Assembly (NCBI GenBank): GCA_030704615.1
Contig: CM060731.1
Coordinates: 49,042,001 to 49,106,000, forward strand
Direction of reading: 5' to 3'
Origin: Takakia lepidozioides
Taxonomy: Eukaryota > Streptophyta > Takakiopsida > Takakiales > Takakiaceae
Length of the DNA: 64,000 nt
Below, one piece after another: positions 22,451-34,853 of the stretch. Numbering within the stretch: the first letter of the stretch is position 1; every line of letters starts with the position of its first letter. The notes under the pieces were generated by a model. The model was not told the origin of the DNA. It worked only from the letters and a program-made list of their open reading frames with translations, and made no database searches. A program made the translations under genes and the position numbers.

Positions 22451-24980
22451 GTTCAGCCGTTTGTGTGCATTTCGGCTTCCATAACCATCCTGTCTCGAAG
22501 GTGGATTACATGGAGAGTGTTGAGACAGTATTGAGGTTGATTAAACAGGAGTACAAGAGAAACCCATTCGCAACAACATCCGCAATTGCTCTTGGCGCAA
22601 GCAAGTCCTTCTTGGAAAGCCATATTTTGAGTGAAGGGGATTCTGTGGGGACTAAACTTGACGGTGCAGCACTCGACGTTGTCATGGATCATTTCTCCAC
22701 GTTGAGTTCACCTAACATTCGGCATCAGATCAATGCATTGAGAATGGGCTCTGGGATTAGAGGCTACATAGACAACATTTTGGAATTGAAACGACTGAGC
22801 ATGTACGACTACATCCAGGACAATGTTTTTCCAGGTCAAGGTGCTATCAAAGTTTTTCTTTTCAAAATGTCGACTGCTAGGGAGGGTAGTGGGGTTAGCC
22901 TCGTGAAGCGGATGCAGAAGACTGGGGACCTGCAGAATTGTTTTCTTATGTTTGATCATGTGAAAGGAGTGAAAAATTGGACGACAATGGCTTGTCATGT
23001 GTACGATCCAGTGTACCAACGAGTTATGACAATTGCAGTTTGTGACATGCAATCCGAGGATACCGAATCCCAGAAGCTCATGTGGAATTCCCTTGTACGT
23101 GTTATGGGCTGCCATCTCCAAATTTTGCTGGTTTTATGGTAGATAGTGCTCAGGCAAATTTCAATGCAGTTCGAATTGTCTTCGGATCAGGCGACCCAAA
23201 AGTGCCAATGCTGGGAAGAGAGCGTACATGTCTATTCCATTGGACACAATCTTTGGAGAAACATACAAAATCGGACATCAAACCAGAGATGCAGACACAG
23301 CACCGTAAATTGTGCAAAGAGTACAAAGATGCTAGAACAATGAAGGAGGCGGACACTTTGTTCCAGACAATTCGTGCCTGGTGGTTCTCTTCTGGAGCTG
23401 CATCGCTTGAGAGTATGAGAGCATTGGAAGATTGGCTAGCGTTTTGGCACTTCCGGTACAGACAGTGGGGAGCAGCCATGACAATGGTGCGAGGCTTGTA
23501 TTGCTAGCTTTATTCATACATTTACTTTCCAAATTTTTCTCTCATTGCTTTCTTTATGTTGTTCCCTGTGCACTGTTCTGAAGTGTGGTTCTGCTCTTTG
23601 CAGAACATGTCCATTGAGGAAATGGCGGACATGCCATCTTGCAATTTGGCAGAGACTGTGCACAATGCATGGTTGCAACAGTCTGGGAAACGAGGTCGGG
23701 ATTTGTATGTGGCAACAACAGATGATCTGATACGTGCCTTGCAACAACAAACCAGATACCATGATTTCTTGCGAGGAGGGGCTGGTGGCAAGGGTCCGGA
23801 CAAACAGGAGTTGATGTTGCATGCTGCAAATAGATCTGGGGATCCAAGCAAGATAGCACGGGCGGTGAGCATGTATGCCCAGGGAACGCCACTTGTTTCT
23901 AGGGTTCCACATCTTGAAGGGGAGAAGAGATTCGGCTCATGTAAGAGGAAATTGAACACCCCACCTGGTTCGGATTTCGATTCGCACATGGCAGATCGTG
24001 ATAATTTCTCGAAGCCTCGTGTTCCCCTGCATGGCAGATCCATGTCCGGAACCTCCATTCTGGAGGAACCTCCGACTCGACGGCAGGCTCCAACATCTAA
24101 CAGTGCCACTGAAATGGTGTAGGAGAGAAACTACCCCTTGATGTGCTGGAGTCCGACCACGTTTGGCACATAGAACGCACAAGTGCAGGGTCTCGTGTGA
24201 AATGTACATTGATCAGGGCAACTAATTCTGAGAAGTGCACTTCATCTATATCCAGAAGCGGTGCCCGGACTCCTGCTCCGACTTTCACGGGTTTGATGCG
24301 TCCATACGGCCAACCAGAAGCAAAGAACCACAAGTTCTGGTTCTGCGCAGATGATTGTGGTAGATGTGTGCATGGAACTGTGCGTCCTTCCGTGGTGATG
24401 AAGCCAGCTCCTCCAACCGTTTGGCCCGTCAAGGTGGGAACACATCTCACAAGTCAGGAGATTGCAATGCTGGAGGAGGCAGGCTTTTCCCTTGCGAGAC
24501 AACCCCTACTGCATACATGTGTTTCTACTTCTGCGTCCTCTCGGGTCCCCCCCGACAAATCCTCACTTGTGGCCAACCAAACGAGATGGAAAGCTGGTTC
24601 GGCGTTTCCCTCCAACCGCTGAACACTTCGGCAAAGTGAAGTCCACACGAATGCTCCAAGCTCGTGTTGCAAGCACCACGGAAGTGCCCGATCCAAGATA
24701 TGGTCGGGTGTACACAATGATCACTTCGACATCTGCTGTTCATGACAGGGCCTACGACATCACGGTTTCCAATTTTCCCAATTGCACATGTCCTGATTTT
24801 GTGAATATGTTATCAACCAGTTTGGGCAAGAGAGGTAAATTCATAACCTACAAACATTTGTATTTCGTATTTTTGAAGATGATGGTTTGCGATCCCAAAC
24901 GTGACAACTTCGTTCACCATGCCACTCTGAGTTTCAACGAGGTCGATACTCTATTGCAGCGGGATACAACACATAGGTAG

Positions 24981-25649
24981 CATCAACTATGCCATGTGGT
25001 ATATGGATGATCATGCTATGAAATGTGCAATTTGCAACATTGTCATGGAAATTCAATTCAAATCAATTCGTTTGCAACATCGTCGGCGGTGCAATGATAT
25101 GGTGTCCCTTATCCCTCCATTATCCTTCCAACTATACTGAGTGAGCTCTAAGTGGCAACTTTTAAAAGCACATTCATCATTGCACCGTTCGAAGTGTACA
25201 TGTCTTCCTGTCGCTATGCACTGCAACCAACTTTTGAAGATGATCCTAACTCTCATTGTTATTTGGGGAGGGAGCAAGGTCTTCCTGTTGCAGCCTCTAT
25301 GGCGCACACTTTGTGAGGATATTTCAAACCCTTGTAATTATAAAAGTGAAACAAACATTTGTAATTGCACAATGTTGGATGCTGCAATTGTAGGCCTCAT
25401 GGTAGTCTTTATTGTACTCAGCCAAGGATTCCCTTCATTATTCCCACGGTCATAGGACCATCCTCGGTTATAGGCGGCGCATGTTCATGCTGACGTGGCA
25501 GATGACAGTGCAGGGCCACGTCAGCATTTGCCGCCACATCAGCCTGCTTACATCACACTCACGCCACGTCACTCCTGCGTGAGCGTATGCTCGCGCGCTC
25601 ACGCGTCGTTGGCTCACGCCATTGCGTCGTTGGCTCGTGTGTACCCATA
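24981..25649. other. Gene-free stretch after the PM2 transposase
   Basis: No coding sequence is recognised. From 25485 to 25640 the DNA becomes GC-rich with repeated CCACGTCA-type words and two direct copies of CGTCGTTGGCTC(A/G) near 25605 and 25627. It may include the right end of PM2, but no terminal repeat was identified. Confidence 0.35.
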
Positions 25650-26260
25650 TGAATGCAGGCACGAGTCATTGTCTTGCATCAGTGTGCCACCTGGTACATA
25701 CGAGCGTGGCACACAGAAACACAGGACGGGGAAAGTTTGCAGAACCTGCACACAAAAGTATTGGTCTTGGGAGGGGCAAGCCCTGGGGTGAAAGGATTCA
25801 GGGGCACACCTTCCCACTCATTTTCGTTCGGTTTAGCGTTGTTTTTCAGGCGAGGGCAAGAAATATTCACGCACTTGCAATGCCCAACGTAAACCGACCT
25901 TCGAAATGTCAATCCAATGTCGTTGTGGATGTTCGATGTTTTTGTCTTGCACCAAGGGTGTTCATCATGTTTCTTGTCCATGCCCTGCAGAAGCCCAGCT
26001 AGTCCACTGGAAGACGTGGGAGGGTTGAGCTCAAACAAGATGTCCCCATCAAACTCTGCTGGCACGTATTGAACCCACTACACACGAAGGGACTCCCAAT
26101 CAACAAAACGCAGCTCGCTCTTGCACCCAGGCACCCCTGTGAGGGCTTTCAATTTTGGAATGACACTCGTTATCTCCTGCAATTCGTCATCATCCAGGAA
26201 TGGAGTCTGGACTGGCGGAGGAATCTCAGAAACATATTTACCACTGGGGCAACGACTCAT
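25650..26260 (-). pseudogene. Isolated N-terminal fragment of a MULE/SWIM transposase
   Basis: The minus strand reads ITSVIPKLKALTGVPGCKSE and FVDWESLRV, then a TAG, then VQYVPAEFDGDILFEL, MDKKHDEHPWCKTKTSN and TFVCRFCKLSPSCVSVCHAR. These align residue for residue with the PM2 transposase N-terminal and zinc-binding-like parts. Nothing of the catalytic domain follows, so it is a truncated copy of the same family in the opposite orientation. Confidence 0.8.
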
Positions 26261-26269
26261 TTTGAGTCG

Positions 26270-27080
26270 TAAAAGTCAAAAAACCGGGATCGACTGGAAG
26301 TTACAAACGACTAGTTACAACAGACGTGGAAGTTGGGTCGGACATCCAATGATTGGAGTGGTAAAGAACGCAGACGCGCGAACAACTGCTCAGCGATTAT
26401 TGCGATTAATGCTGAAGAACCACGTGGCATAACCAGGCGGGCCGCTCGTGCGTCTGACCTTTTGGGCTGACTTTGACTTTTCCCTCCGGATGAGTGGACT
26501 GACTCACTGGAGCATGGTGACACATGGATGCAGACGCGGACGTGGACGACGATGTGGACGCGGACGTGGCGGCGCCACGGCGAGCAGCACTGCTGCCACG
26601 TGGTAGTTGACCACATAACTTACAGTGCTACATGCCCAGTGGCAATTGCGACTGCGGAAGTCAATGCAACCACTGCTTTACTACTTTAAATGAAGTGCTC
26701 GAAATTACTTGAACAATCACTCATAGTGGTTCATGCTTTGAAGTTTTGGTGTTTGTAATGATCCGACTAGTACATACGCATGTAATGCAATACAAGAGAA
26801 CTAATCATGTCATTAGAAATGCGAAAACAATGAAAGACATGCCATGAAACAAAACAAAATGAAAATGAAATGAAATGAAACAAATGGTACTTCATTACAT
26901 CTGCGGAAAGCTCAAAGAGCTTATGATACAAAATGAAAAAACCAAAGTAAAAAAGCAGCCCAAAGCTACTACTGCTCTGGGGATTGCCGAAGGGTCAAGG
27001 CCTCATGCACTGCCAAGCAATTATGATCCTCATAATGCAAGGCTCAGTGACAGATTGAGTCCCACGGAATAGATCATCTA
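26270..27080. other. Low-complexity, gene-free region
   Basis: A GC-rich stretch near 26530-26580 repeats GACGCGGACGTGG, and an A-rich run near 26845-26885 repeats AATGAAA-type words. No coding sequence or transposon end is recognised. Confidence 0.4.
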
Positions 27081-28864
27081 CCCATGCAGGTTTCTTGTAG
27101 CTATTGATCCACAGGGAATCATAGGTAATCTTGTGCATGAAATCTGGCCCTCTTGGATGAATCTAGACCCACACTTTCTTTGCTCCTTCAGCTACACATG
27201 CCTCTGCACAAATCATGCATTCATCCTTGTCTCGCTGCTAGTAGCTGACAATGACAACCTAGATTTATTCTAGGAAACATCCAACTCAGCTTCTCACACT
27301 AGTTCCTATGCTGAATGCGTCTGCTAGTCTATGAAATGTAACAGGCATTCATCTTTTTGCCTTGGTTGTCCCATCATTGACTGGGGTAGAATAGTATTCA
27401 TTCCACAACTTCTTCTCATCTCTGTTACTGGTTTTTTGATACTTTCCTGTTGTCACATTGGCAGTATCATATCAAAGTCACTCCAAACTAGATTCATTCA
27501 ACTAGCTAACTTGCAGAATTCAACATGGAAATTTAGGGCCGATTCTGATTAGAGGGAAAAACAAGGTGAAATGTGTTGAATAAGATGCCTGCCCTCTTGG
27601 GTGAATCTGCACCCACTCTATCCCCGCTCCTTCAACTATCTATGCCTCTGCACAAATCATGCATATATCATTGTCTTGCTGCTAGCAGCTGATGATGACA
27701 GCCTAGCTAGATTTGTTCTTATACCGCAACCCTATTTGGAAAACCAGGATGAAATGTATTGAGGAAGGTGCCTTCATTAGCAGCACCTCATTCTATCAAT
27801 TGATTTTGAGGTGCAATGAGTGAACATTTCAGTATTACTGACTGAGTGGGAGTGTCCTTTGAGCTCGAAGGTGGAAATGTCTCCAGGACCTGTACCTCAT
27901 CTGATGATGAATGAATAAAATCTGTAGAATTTCTAAACTACGCAGAAAGGTGATTGAATCAACTTGGAGAGGTCATATCTCAAGCTGTGTGTGATTGTTG
28001 TAAGTTTAAAAGAAGGTCCGAGACCTTCTTTTAAGGGCAGGTCAAGGGTTTAAAAGTTCACGAAGGTCCGCCCTCCAATTCGGAAAGCTGATTTCTTTTA
28101 GCTATTGATCCCTCAGCCTGAACCTGAACATGAATCTGGACCTCTATCCCTGGTCCCTCGGTATCCTTGCCCGTGTACAGATCATGAATACATCCCTCAG
28201 CCTTGCTGCTAGCAGCTGACAGCGACGGCGTGAAGTTCTTCCAGAAAACACCCCAACCTAGGACTTAACTGTAGTTCCAATTCTGAATTGCAACTGCTTC
28301 TCTCTGTAGTCGAACAAGCACTCACCTTTTTGTCTCCATTGTCCCCCCACTGACTGGGGTCGGAAAGTGTTCATCCCAAAGCTTCTCTTCATATTGTTAT
28401 CTATTTTTGGGTACTTTCCTGCTGCCACATCAGCAGTAACTTGTCAAAGTCACTCCAAACCACCCCACATCCACCCAACAAGCTAACTTACAGCATTCAA
28501 TATGTAAATTCAGGCTGGGTCTGATGAGAGGGAAAAATAGGCTGAAATAAGTCGAAGAAGAAGGTGCCCTCACCACATTGTCCTCGACCTTGTGTCATCA
28601 CCCATGGAGGATTTCACTGACCATGCACCCAAGAGGACCTCTTGTGTGTGCGAGGTGTGTGTTGCTTCCACAAGGAATTGTAGGCAATTTAGAGCTTGAA
28701 ATCCGGCCCTCTTGGATGAATCTGGACCCACACTGCTCCCTGCTCCTTCAGCTATCCATGCCTCTGCACAAATCATGCATACATCCTTGCCTTGATGCTA
28801 GCAGCTGACAATAACACTCTAGAATTGTTCCAGCAAAAACCCCAACCCTACTTATCACACTAGT

Positions 28865-29059
28865 TCATATGTTAACTTGCGTCTGCTTCCAATAGGCATT
28901 CACCTTTTTGCCTGGATTGTTCCACCATTGACTGGGGTCGGAACCGTATTCCTTCCAGAGCTTCTCCACATCTCTATTATCTGTTTTTCGATATTTTCCT
29001 GTCGACCACATTGGTAGTAACATGTCAAAATCACTCCAACACCACCATAGATCCACCAA
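28865..29059 (-). pseudogene. OSB-like PDF-motif fragment
   Basis: On the minus strand: DNRDVEKLWKEYGSDP then SQWWNNPGKKVNAYW. The pattern LW..y..dP..WW.NR..K matches the PDF motif of plant OSB proteins, which bind single-stranded DNA in mitochondria or plastids. A sister copy at about 29.90-30.03 kb reads EKVWNEYFVDPSEWWNNRG. Only the motif remains, so no function is claimed. The family assignment is from memory of the motif. Confidence 0.5.
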
Positions 29060-29356
29060 TGAGCTAACTTGTAGAATTCAACATGAAAATTTGGGGACGA
29101 CTCTGATAGCAGGGGAAAATAGGGTGAAATATGTTGAAGAAGGTACCTACATTAGCAGTGGCCTTGTTCTATCAATTGTGCTGCTGCCATTGCTGTTTCC
29201 AGTTGACCATCTACCCACTTGTAGCCGTTGTGCTATTGAAGAAGGTGCCCCCCCCCCCCCTTCCCCCATCATTTATCATAGGTCTCCAAAGCCTCCATAC
29301 CATGTCCCTGCTGTGCATACCCTGCAAGCATCGCGTTCCATGACACCACATTTGGT

Positions 29357-29695
29357 TCAGAAATCTTGGCGAGCATCCATGATGCTCCCGCACTTAACAT
29401 ACATGTTGACAAGGGTGTTGAGTAGAAAAAACATTTGGCATGAATCCACTTTGGATAATGTGAGTGTGCACCTGATTCCAGCTTCCAGACCTAGAGCCTT
29501 TGTCAGTCTGCCTGCCTCACAATGCATCTTCACATGCCCCGTGGAAAAGGCATTGTGGACTCCCTCTCTTGATCCTCTTTCAGAGGTTGCGGTCATGGTT
29601 GAGGACATGCCTGATTTTATCAACTGTGCCGCTGCAGCTATTGCCTTTAGTTGACCATCTACCCATTTAGGTTTCTTGTAGCTATTGATCCACAT
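29357..29695 (-). pseudogene. PPR gene fragment
   Basis: The minus strand ends in LLNTLVNMYVKCGSIMDARQ, a near-consensus piece of two adjoining PPR motifs as found in plant organelle RNA-binding proteins. The upstream part (AIAAAAQLIKSGMSST, GRLTKALGLEAGI) is degraded. A related copy lies at 41.59-42.01 kb. Confidence 0.65.
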
Positions 29696-30056
29696 GGAAT
29701 CACAGGTAATCTGGAGCTTGAAGTCCGGCCCTCTTGGATGAATCTGGACCCATACTCTATCCTTTCTCCTTCAGCTATCCATGCCTCTGCACAAATCATG
29801 CATTCATCTTTGCCCTTGCTGCTAGCAGCTGACAATGACAACCTAGGAAACACCCAATCACACTAGTTCCTATGTTGAATTGCGTCTGTTACTCTCTGTC
29901 ATCTAATAGGCATTCAATTTTTTGCCTCGGTTGTTCCACCATTCACTGGGGTCAACAAAGTATTCATTCCACACCTTCTCCTCATCTCTGTTATCTGTTT
30001 TGGATACTTTCATGCTGCCACATCGGTAGTTACTTGTCATAGTCATTTCAAAATAG

Positions 30057-32400
30057 CTAGGCTTGCACAAGCATTGCAAATGCACACAAACATGATGTGC
30101 TTCCATTGCTCATAGGTCTCCAAAGCCTCCATTCCACATCCTTGTTGTGCCAACCTCCTAGCACATCATATCGCACTCCACGACACCACATGTCGTTCAG
30201 CCATAGTGTCGAACACTCCCTTTGCATCCTAGATGCACCCACATTTTGCAAACATGTTCACCAGGGTATTGTTCAAAATGTCATTTGGTACAATTCCAGC
30301 TCTGAAGATGTCGCCATGCACATCTTTCCCCATTTCCAAAGCTGCCAGGGCAGTGTTCAGATTGACATTTGGCACAATTCCAGCTGTGAGGATATCCCCA
30401 TGCACCTCTTGCCCTTCTCCAGGGCTGCCAGGCTTGCACAAGCATTGCAAATGCACACAAACATGATGTGCTTCCCCCATCATTTGCTCATAGCTCTCCA
30501 AAGCCTCCATCCACGTCCCGTGCATACCCTACAAGCATCGCACTCCACGACACCACATCTCGTTCAGCCATAGTGTCGAACACTCCCTTTGCATCCTAGA
30601 TGCACCCACATTTTGCAAACATGTTCACCAGGGTATTGTTCAGAATGACATCTGGTACAATTCCAACTCTGAAGATGTCGCCATGCACATCTTTCCCCAT
30701 TTCCAAAGCTGCCAGGGCAGTGTTCAGATTGACATTTGGCACAATTCCAGCTTTGATGATATCCCCATGCACCTCTTGCCCTTCTCCAGGCCAGCTACCA
30801 GGCTTGCACAAGCATTGCAAATGCACACAAACATGATGTGCTTCCCCCATCATTTGCTCATAGCTCTCCAAAGCCTCCATCCCACTTTCCTACCGTGCAT
30901 ACCCTGCAAGCATCGCACTCCACGACACCACATGTCGTTCAGCCATAGTGTCGAACACTCCCTTTGCATCCTAGATGCACCACATTTTGCAAACATGTTC
31001 ACCAGGGTATTGTTCAAAATGTCATCTGGTACAATTCCAGCTCTGAAGATATCGCCATGCACATCTTTCCCCATTTCCAAAGCTGTCAGGGCAGTGTTCA
31101 GATTGACATTTGGCACAATTCCAGCTTTGATGATATCCCCATGCACCTCTTGCCCTTCTCCAGGGCTGCCAGGCTTGCACAAGCATTGCAAATGCACACA
31201 AACATGATGTGCTTCCCCCATCATTTGCTCATAGCTCTCCAAAGCCTCCATCCCACGTCCCTGCCGTGCATACCCTGCAAGCATCGCTCCACGACACCAC
31301 ATCTCGTTCAGCCATAGTGTCGAACACTCCTTTGCATCCTAGATGCACCCACATTTTGCAAACATGTTCACCAGGGTTTTGTTCAGAATGACATCTAGTA
31401 CAATTCCAACTCTGAAGATGTCGCCATGGACATCTTTCCCCATTTCCAAAGCTGCCAGGGCAGTGTTCAGATTGACATTTGGCACAATTCCAACTTTGAT
31501 GATATCCCCATGCACCTCTTGCCCTTCTCCAGGCCGGCTACCAGGCTTGCACAAGCATTGCAAATGCACACAAACATGATGTGCTTCCCCCATCATTTGC
31601 TCATAGCTCTCCAAAGCCTCCATCCCACTTTCCTACCGTGCATACCCTGCAAGCATCGCACTCCACGACACCACATGTCGTTCAGCCATAGTGTCGAACA
31701 CTCCCTTTGCATCCTAGATCCTAGATCCTTTGCACCCACATTTTGCAAACATGTCCACCAAGGTATGGTTCAGAATGACATTTGGTACAATTCCAGCTCT
31801 GAAGATGTCGCCATGGACCTCTTTCCCCTTTTTCCAGAGCTGCCAGGGCAGTGTTCATAATGACATTTGGTACAATTCCAGCTTTGATGATACCCCATGC
31901 ACCTCTTTGCCCTCGTCCAGGCTCGATGCACCACATTTTGCATACATGTCCACCAGGGTATGGTTCAGACTGACATTTGGTACAATTCCAGCTCAGAAGA
32001 TGTCGCCATGGACCTCTTTCCCCTTTTCCAGAGCTGCCAGGGCAGTGTTCAGAATGACATTTGGTACAATTCCAGCTTTGATGATATCCCCATGCACCTC
32101 TTTGCCCTTGTCCAGGGCTGCCAGGCTTGCACAAGCATTGCAAATGCACACAAAGTGGCCGGGCTTCACCCCCTCCCCCATCATTGGATCATAGGTCTCC
32201 ACAGCCTCCATCCCACGTCCCTGTTGTGTATACCCTGCAAGCATCGCACTCCACAACACCACATCTTGTTTTAGCCATAGTGTCGAAAACTCCATTTGCA
32301 TCCTCAATGCATCCACATTTGGCATACATGTCCAGGTCAAGGCAGTGTTCAGAATGACATCCGGTGCAATTCCAGCTTTGACCCCTGGGGTATGCACTTT
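30057..32400 (-). pseudogene. Tandemly duplicated PPR pseudogene array
   Basis: A block of about 370 bp is repeated at least five times on the minus strand, with diagnostic words near 30240, 30607, 30982, 31349, 31739, 31931 and 32306. A unit encodes MEALESYEQMMGEAHHVC, LCKPGSPGEGQEVHGDII, KAGIVPNVNLNTALAALE and ILNNTLVNMFAKCGC, i.e. two to three PPR motifs. The remainder of each unit (DMWCRGVRYDVL-type) corresponds to 'dVVSWNAML'. Units differ by small indels that shift frame, so no long protein is possible. It derives by unequal duplication from a plant PPR gene. Confidence 0.75.
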
Positions 32401-32902
32401 TTATAAAATGTGCGTATCAGTGCGTTCGCCGACTAATAAAAAAAACCCCCTGTATACGGGTCCTCGGATAATTTATATCCCCTCTGTACATACTTTTTTG
32501 AGGATTATAAAACCCTCTCCTGTACATATACAAAAATTTATAATTTAAAAAAAAAAACCCCTTCTATATGTATATTCTCCTTTTCAATCATTAAAAAATA
32601 CCCTCAAATATGTATATGTATGTTTTTATATTATATCAAGTTTATTCATTAAGAAACAGAATAAAATCCAATAAATTAATTAAAAAGATATCTATTTGCC
32701 CTTGATAAGATTGTTAAAGACTTTCCGCTCATTGTAATTGTGTTTTCCCTCCAACACCACATATCTTCCATAATACTAATAAGTTGAGCCAGCTTATAGA
32801 GTAGTTTTTAAGCTACCTACCATGCTGATTAAATACTAAATAGTACGATGGTTTCAGTTCTGAATCAGAATGTATTGTTCAAGACATCTTATCTCCAATA
32901 GT
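32400..32902. other. AT-rich gene-free region
   Basis: Runs of A and T with a loosely repeated word of the type CCCTCCTGTACATAT (near 32480, 32510, 32560, 32605). Nothing coding is seen. Confidence 0.4.
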
Positions 32903-33517
32903 CCGGGGTTTTCAGATGTATAATGTTATCTTTGGATTAACCACCAAATGGTACAATGTATACTCTTATCTATGCTGGTGAACAGAACCATGCCAATATA
33001 TTCTGTATACTTTAATGATAAAGAGCACTAAGAGTATGTGTTGCTCTGTCAATAAAACTCAAGGCTAGTACAGATGTAAGTTGCTTCGGGAAGTGAAAGC
33101 CTAAGTAATAAAGGGCATTGGGAATTGCAGAGTTCAACATGGAATTTTAGGGCCAATTCTGATAAGAGAGAAGAACAGGGTGAAATGTATCCCTTAGTGA
33201 TTTTCCTTCCGGGGTTTTCAGATGTATAATGTTATCTTTGGATTAACCACCAAATGGTACAATGTATACTCTTATCTATGGCTGGTGAACAGAACCATGC
33301 CAGTATATTCTGTATACTTTAATGATAAAGAGCACTAAGAGTATGTGTTGCTCTGTCAATAAAACTCAAGGCTGGTACAGATGTAAGTTGCTTCGGGAAG
33401 TGAAAGCCTAAGTAATAAAGGGCATTGGGAATTGCAGAGTTCAACATGGAATTTTAGGGCCAATTCTGATAAGAGAGAAGAACAGGGTGAAATGTATCCC
33501 TTAGTGATTTTCCTTCC
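32903..33517 (+). repeat. Perfectly adjacent tandem duplication of about 306 bp
   Basis: The block beginning CCGGGGTTTTCAGATGTATA at 32903 starts again at 33209, and both end with AGTGATTTTCCTTCC. The copies differ at only a few positions (for example CCAATATATT against CCAGTATATT), so the duplication is recent. It carries no recognisable gene; one part (TTCAACATGGAATTTTAGGGC) is shared with the dispersed repeats to the left. Confidence 0.9.
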
Positions 33518-33559
33518 CTAGATAAATTGGACTCTTAGAATGACACAAAGTACAACAAT

Positions 33560-34420
33560 TCCAGCTTTTGACAATGTCACCATGGACCTCTTCCCCCTTT
33601 TCCAGGTCTGCCCCACACTCCCTTTGCATCCTCTACGCACCCGCATTTGGCAGACCTGTCCACCAGGGCACTATTCAGGATGACATAAGGTACAATTCCA
33701 GCTTTGACAATGTCACCGTGGACCTCTTCCCCTTTTCCAGGTCTGCCCAACACTCCCTTTGCATCCTCTACGCACCCGCATTTGGCAGACCTGTCCACCA
33801 GGGCACTATTCAGAATGACATAAGGTACAATTCCAGCTTTTGACAATGTCACCATGGACCTCTTCCCCCATTTCCAGGTCTGCCCCACACTCCCTTTGCA
33901 TCCTCTACGCACCCGCATTTGGCAGACCTGTCCACCAGGGCACTATTCAGATGACATAAGGTACAATTCCAGCTTCTGACAATGTCACCATGGCTCTTCC
34001 ACATTTTCCAGGTCTGCCCAACACTCCATTTGCATCCTCTACACACCCGCATTTGGCAGACCTGTCCACCATGGCACTATTCAGAATGATATAAGGTACA
34101 ATTCCAGCTTTTGACAGTGTCACCATGGACCTCTTCCCCCTTTTCTAAGTCTGCCCCACACTCCATTTGCATCCTCTACGCACCCGCATTTGGCAGACCT
34201 GTCCACCAGGGCACTGTTCAGATGACATAAGGTACAATTCCAGCTTTTGACAATGTCACCATGGACCTCTTCCCCCTTTTCCAGGTTTTCCCCACACTCC
34301 CTTTGCAACCTCTATGCACCCGCATTTGGCAGACCTGTCCACCAGGGGGCACTATTCAGAATGACATAAGGTACATTAATTTCAGCTTTTGACAATGTCA
34401 CCATGCACCTCTTCCCCCTT
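33560..34420 (-). pseudogene. Short-period PPR array
   Basis: About seven units of roughly 130 bp run on the minus strand, each encoding variants of LVDRSAKCGCVEDAKGV and GKGEEVHGDIVKAGIVPYV. This is one PPR motif plus its spacer, multiplied. One- and two-base differences between units put them in different frames, so it is non-coding now. It differs in period and sequence from the 370-bp array at 30.06-32.40 kb. Confidence 0.7.
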
Positions 34421-34594
34421 GATGTTTACAAGGTTCTTGGGAGGGTCAGCTTGGTCTTAGCAAGCCGTGTTTCAATCTCTGCTTGCTCAGCTGCACTGTG
34501 GTGGTTCTCAAAGACCAATCCGACATTACCTGACTACAGCCATCAGCAGCACACAAAAGAGATCATTTTGGGGTTGATGGGAGGTCAAATCCTC

Positions 34595-34680
34595 CATGGG
34601 TCACAACACAAGGTCAAGGACAATGTGGTGAGGGCACCTTCTTCTTCGACCTATTTCAGCCTGTTTTTCCCTCTCATCAC
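34595..34680 (+). repeat. Inverted copy of the 28.51-28.60 kb segment
   Basis: The run with AAGGTCAAGGACAATGTGGT, GAGGGCACCTTCTTCTTCGA and CAGCCTGTTTTTCCCTCTCA is the reverse complement of 28515-28605 with few changes. The pair encloses the PPR arrays between about 28.5 and 34.7 kb. Confidence 0.8.
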
Positions 34681-34853
34681 ACTCGGCGCCCCTGAATTTG
34701 CAGCACGGAGCAGAGCTGACAATTTTTTTTTAAAGATCCTTCACGATGGTGGGACAACTACAGTCGCAAGGTGTGGCGTTTTCTTAAGGTACAATGTGAA
34801 GAAGTTTGTCCATTCTGGAAATGCGGGCTCTTGCCTCCTGTTAGTACCATGAT

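Larger units (their letters stand above)
20879..24980 (+). pseudogene. PM2 MULE/SWIM transposase, rearranged
   Basis: The ATG at 20879 starts a frame with FELLNGSIFLEKEVYDFDG, an acidic linker and VIPKLRAMEG, equivalent to the N-termini of the PM1 and PM4 transposases. At about 21440 it meets an inverted block (21440-22450), and the protein resumes at about 22460 with CVHFGFHNHPV. The catalytic region follows (LMFDHVKGVKNW, TIAVCDMQSED, FMVDSAQANFNAVRIVFG, CLFHWTQSL). An intron lies at 23487-23603. The C-terminal part shows PTFTGLMRP and a SWIM-like CTCPDF...YKHLYFVF, where the third Cys is Tyr. There are frameshifts near 23090 and after 24120. It is non-functional as it stands. Confidence 0.82.
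16045..25000. mobile_element. PM2 element, right part
   Basis: This is the part of PM2 to the right of the PM1 insertion. It holds the 5' half of the leftward ParB-methyltransferase gene (20049-16421), three isolated palindromes (16.06-16.32 kb), a palindrome array in an intron (18.2-19.6 kb) and a rightward SWIM-transposase gene (20879-24980). The right terminus is approximate; I could not find a terminal repeat like that of PM1/PM4 near 25 kb. The transposase contains an inverted block, so the element is rearranged and dead. Confidence 0.72.
27085..29900. repeat. Dispersed repeat family with OSB-like motif remnants
   Basis: A block containing CCCTCTTGGATGAATCTGGA, then CTCCTTCAGCTATC, CACAAATCATGCAT and GCTGCTAGCAGCTGACAATG recurs near 27.09-27.29, 27.59-27.71, 28.09-28.26, 28.66-28.83 and 29.67-29.86 kb, and inverted at 42.48-42.65 kb. 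Between copies lie minus-strand remnants of a motif DPSQWWDNRGKKVN near 27.39, 28.35, 28.93 and 29.94 kb. It resembles the PDF motif of plant organellar single-stranded-DNA-binding (OSB) proteins. The copies look like repeated duplication of a gene end plus its intron or 3' flank. Confidence 0.6.

Noticed and set aside
25485-25640. Possible right end of PM2 in the GC-rich repeats
   Set aside because: No match to the left-end sequences of PM1/PM4 and no duplication could be found; PM2's left end is outside the window.
30097-32194. Plus-strand open frames over the PPR array (repeats of HFANMFTRVLF)
   Set aside because: They are antisense to recognisable PPR motifs; the minus strand carries the protein signal.
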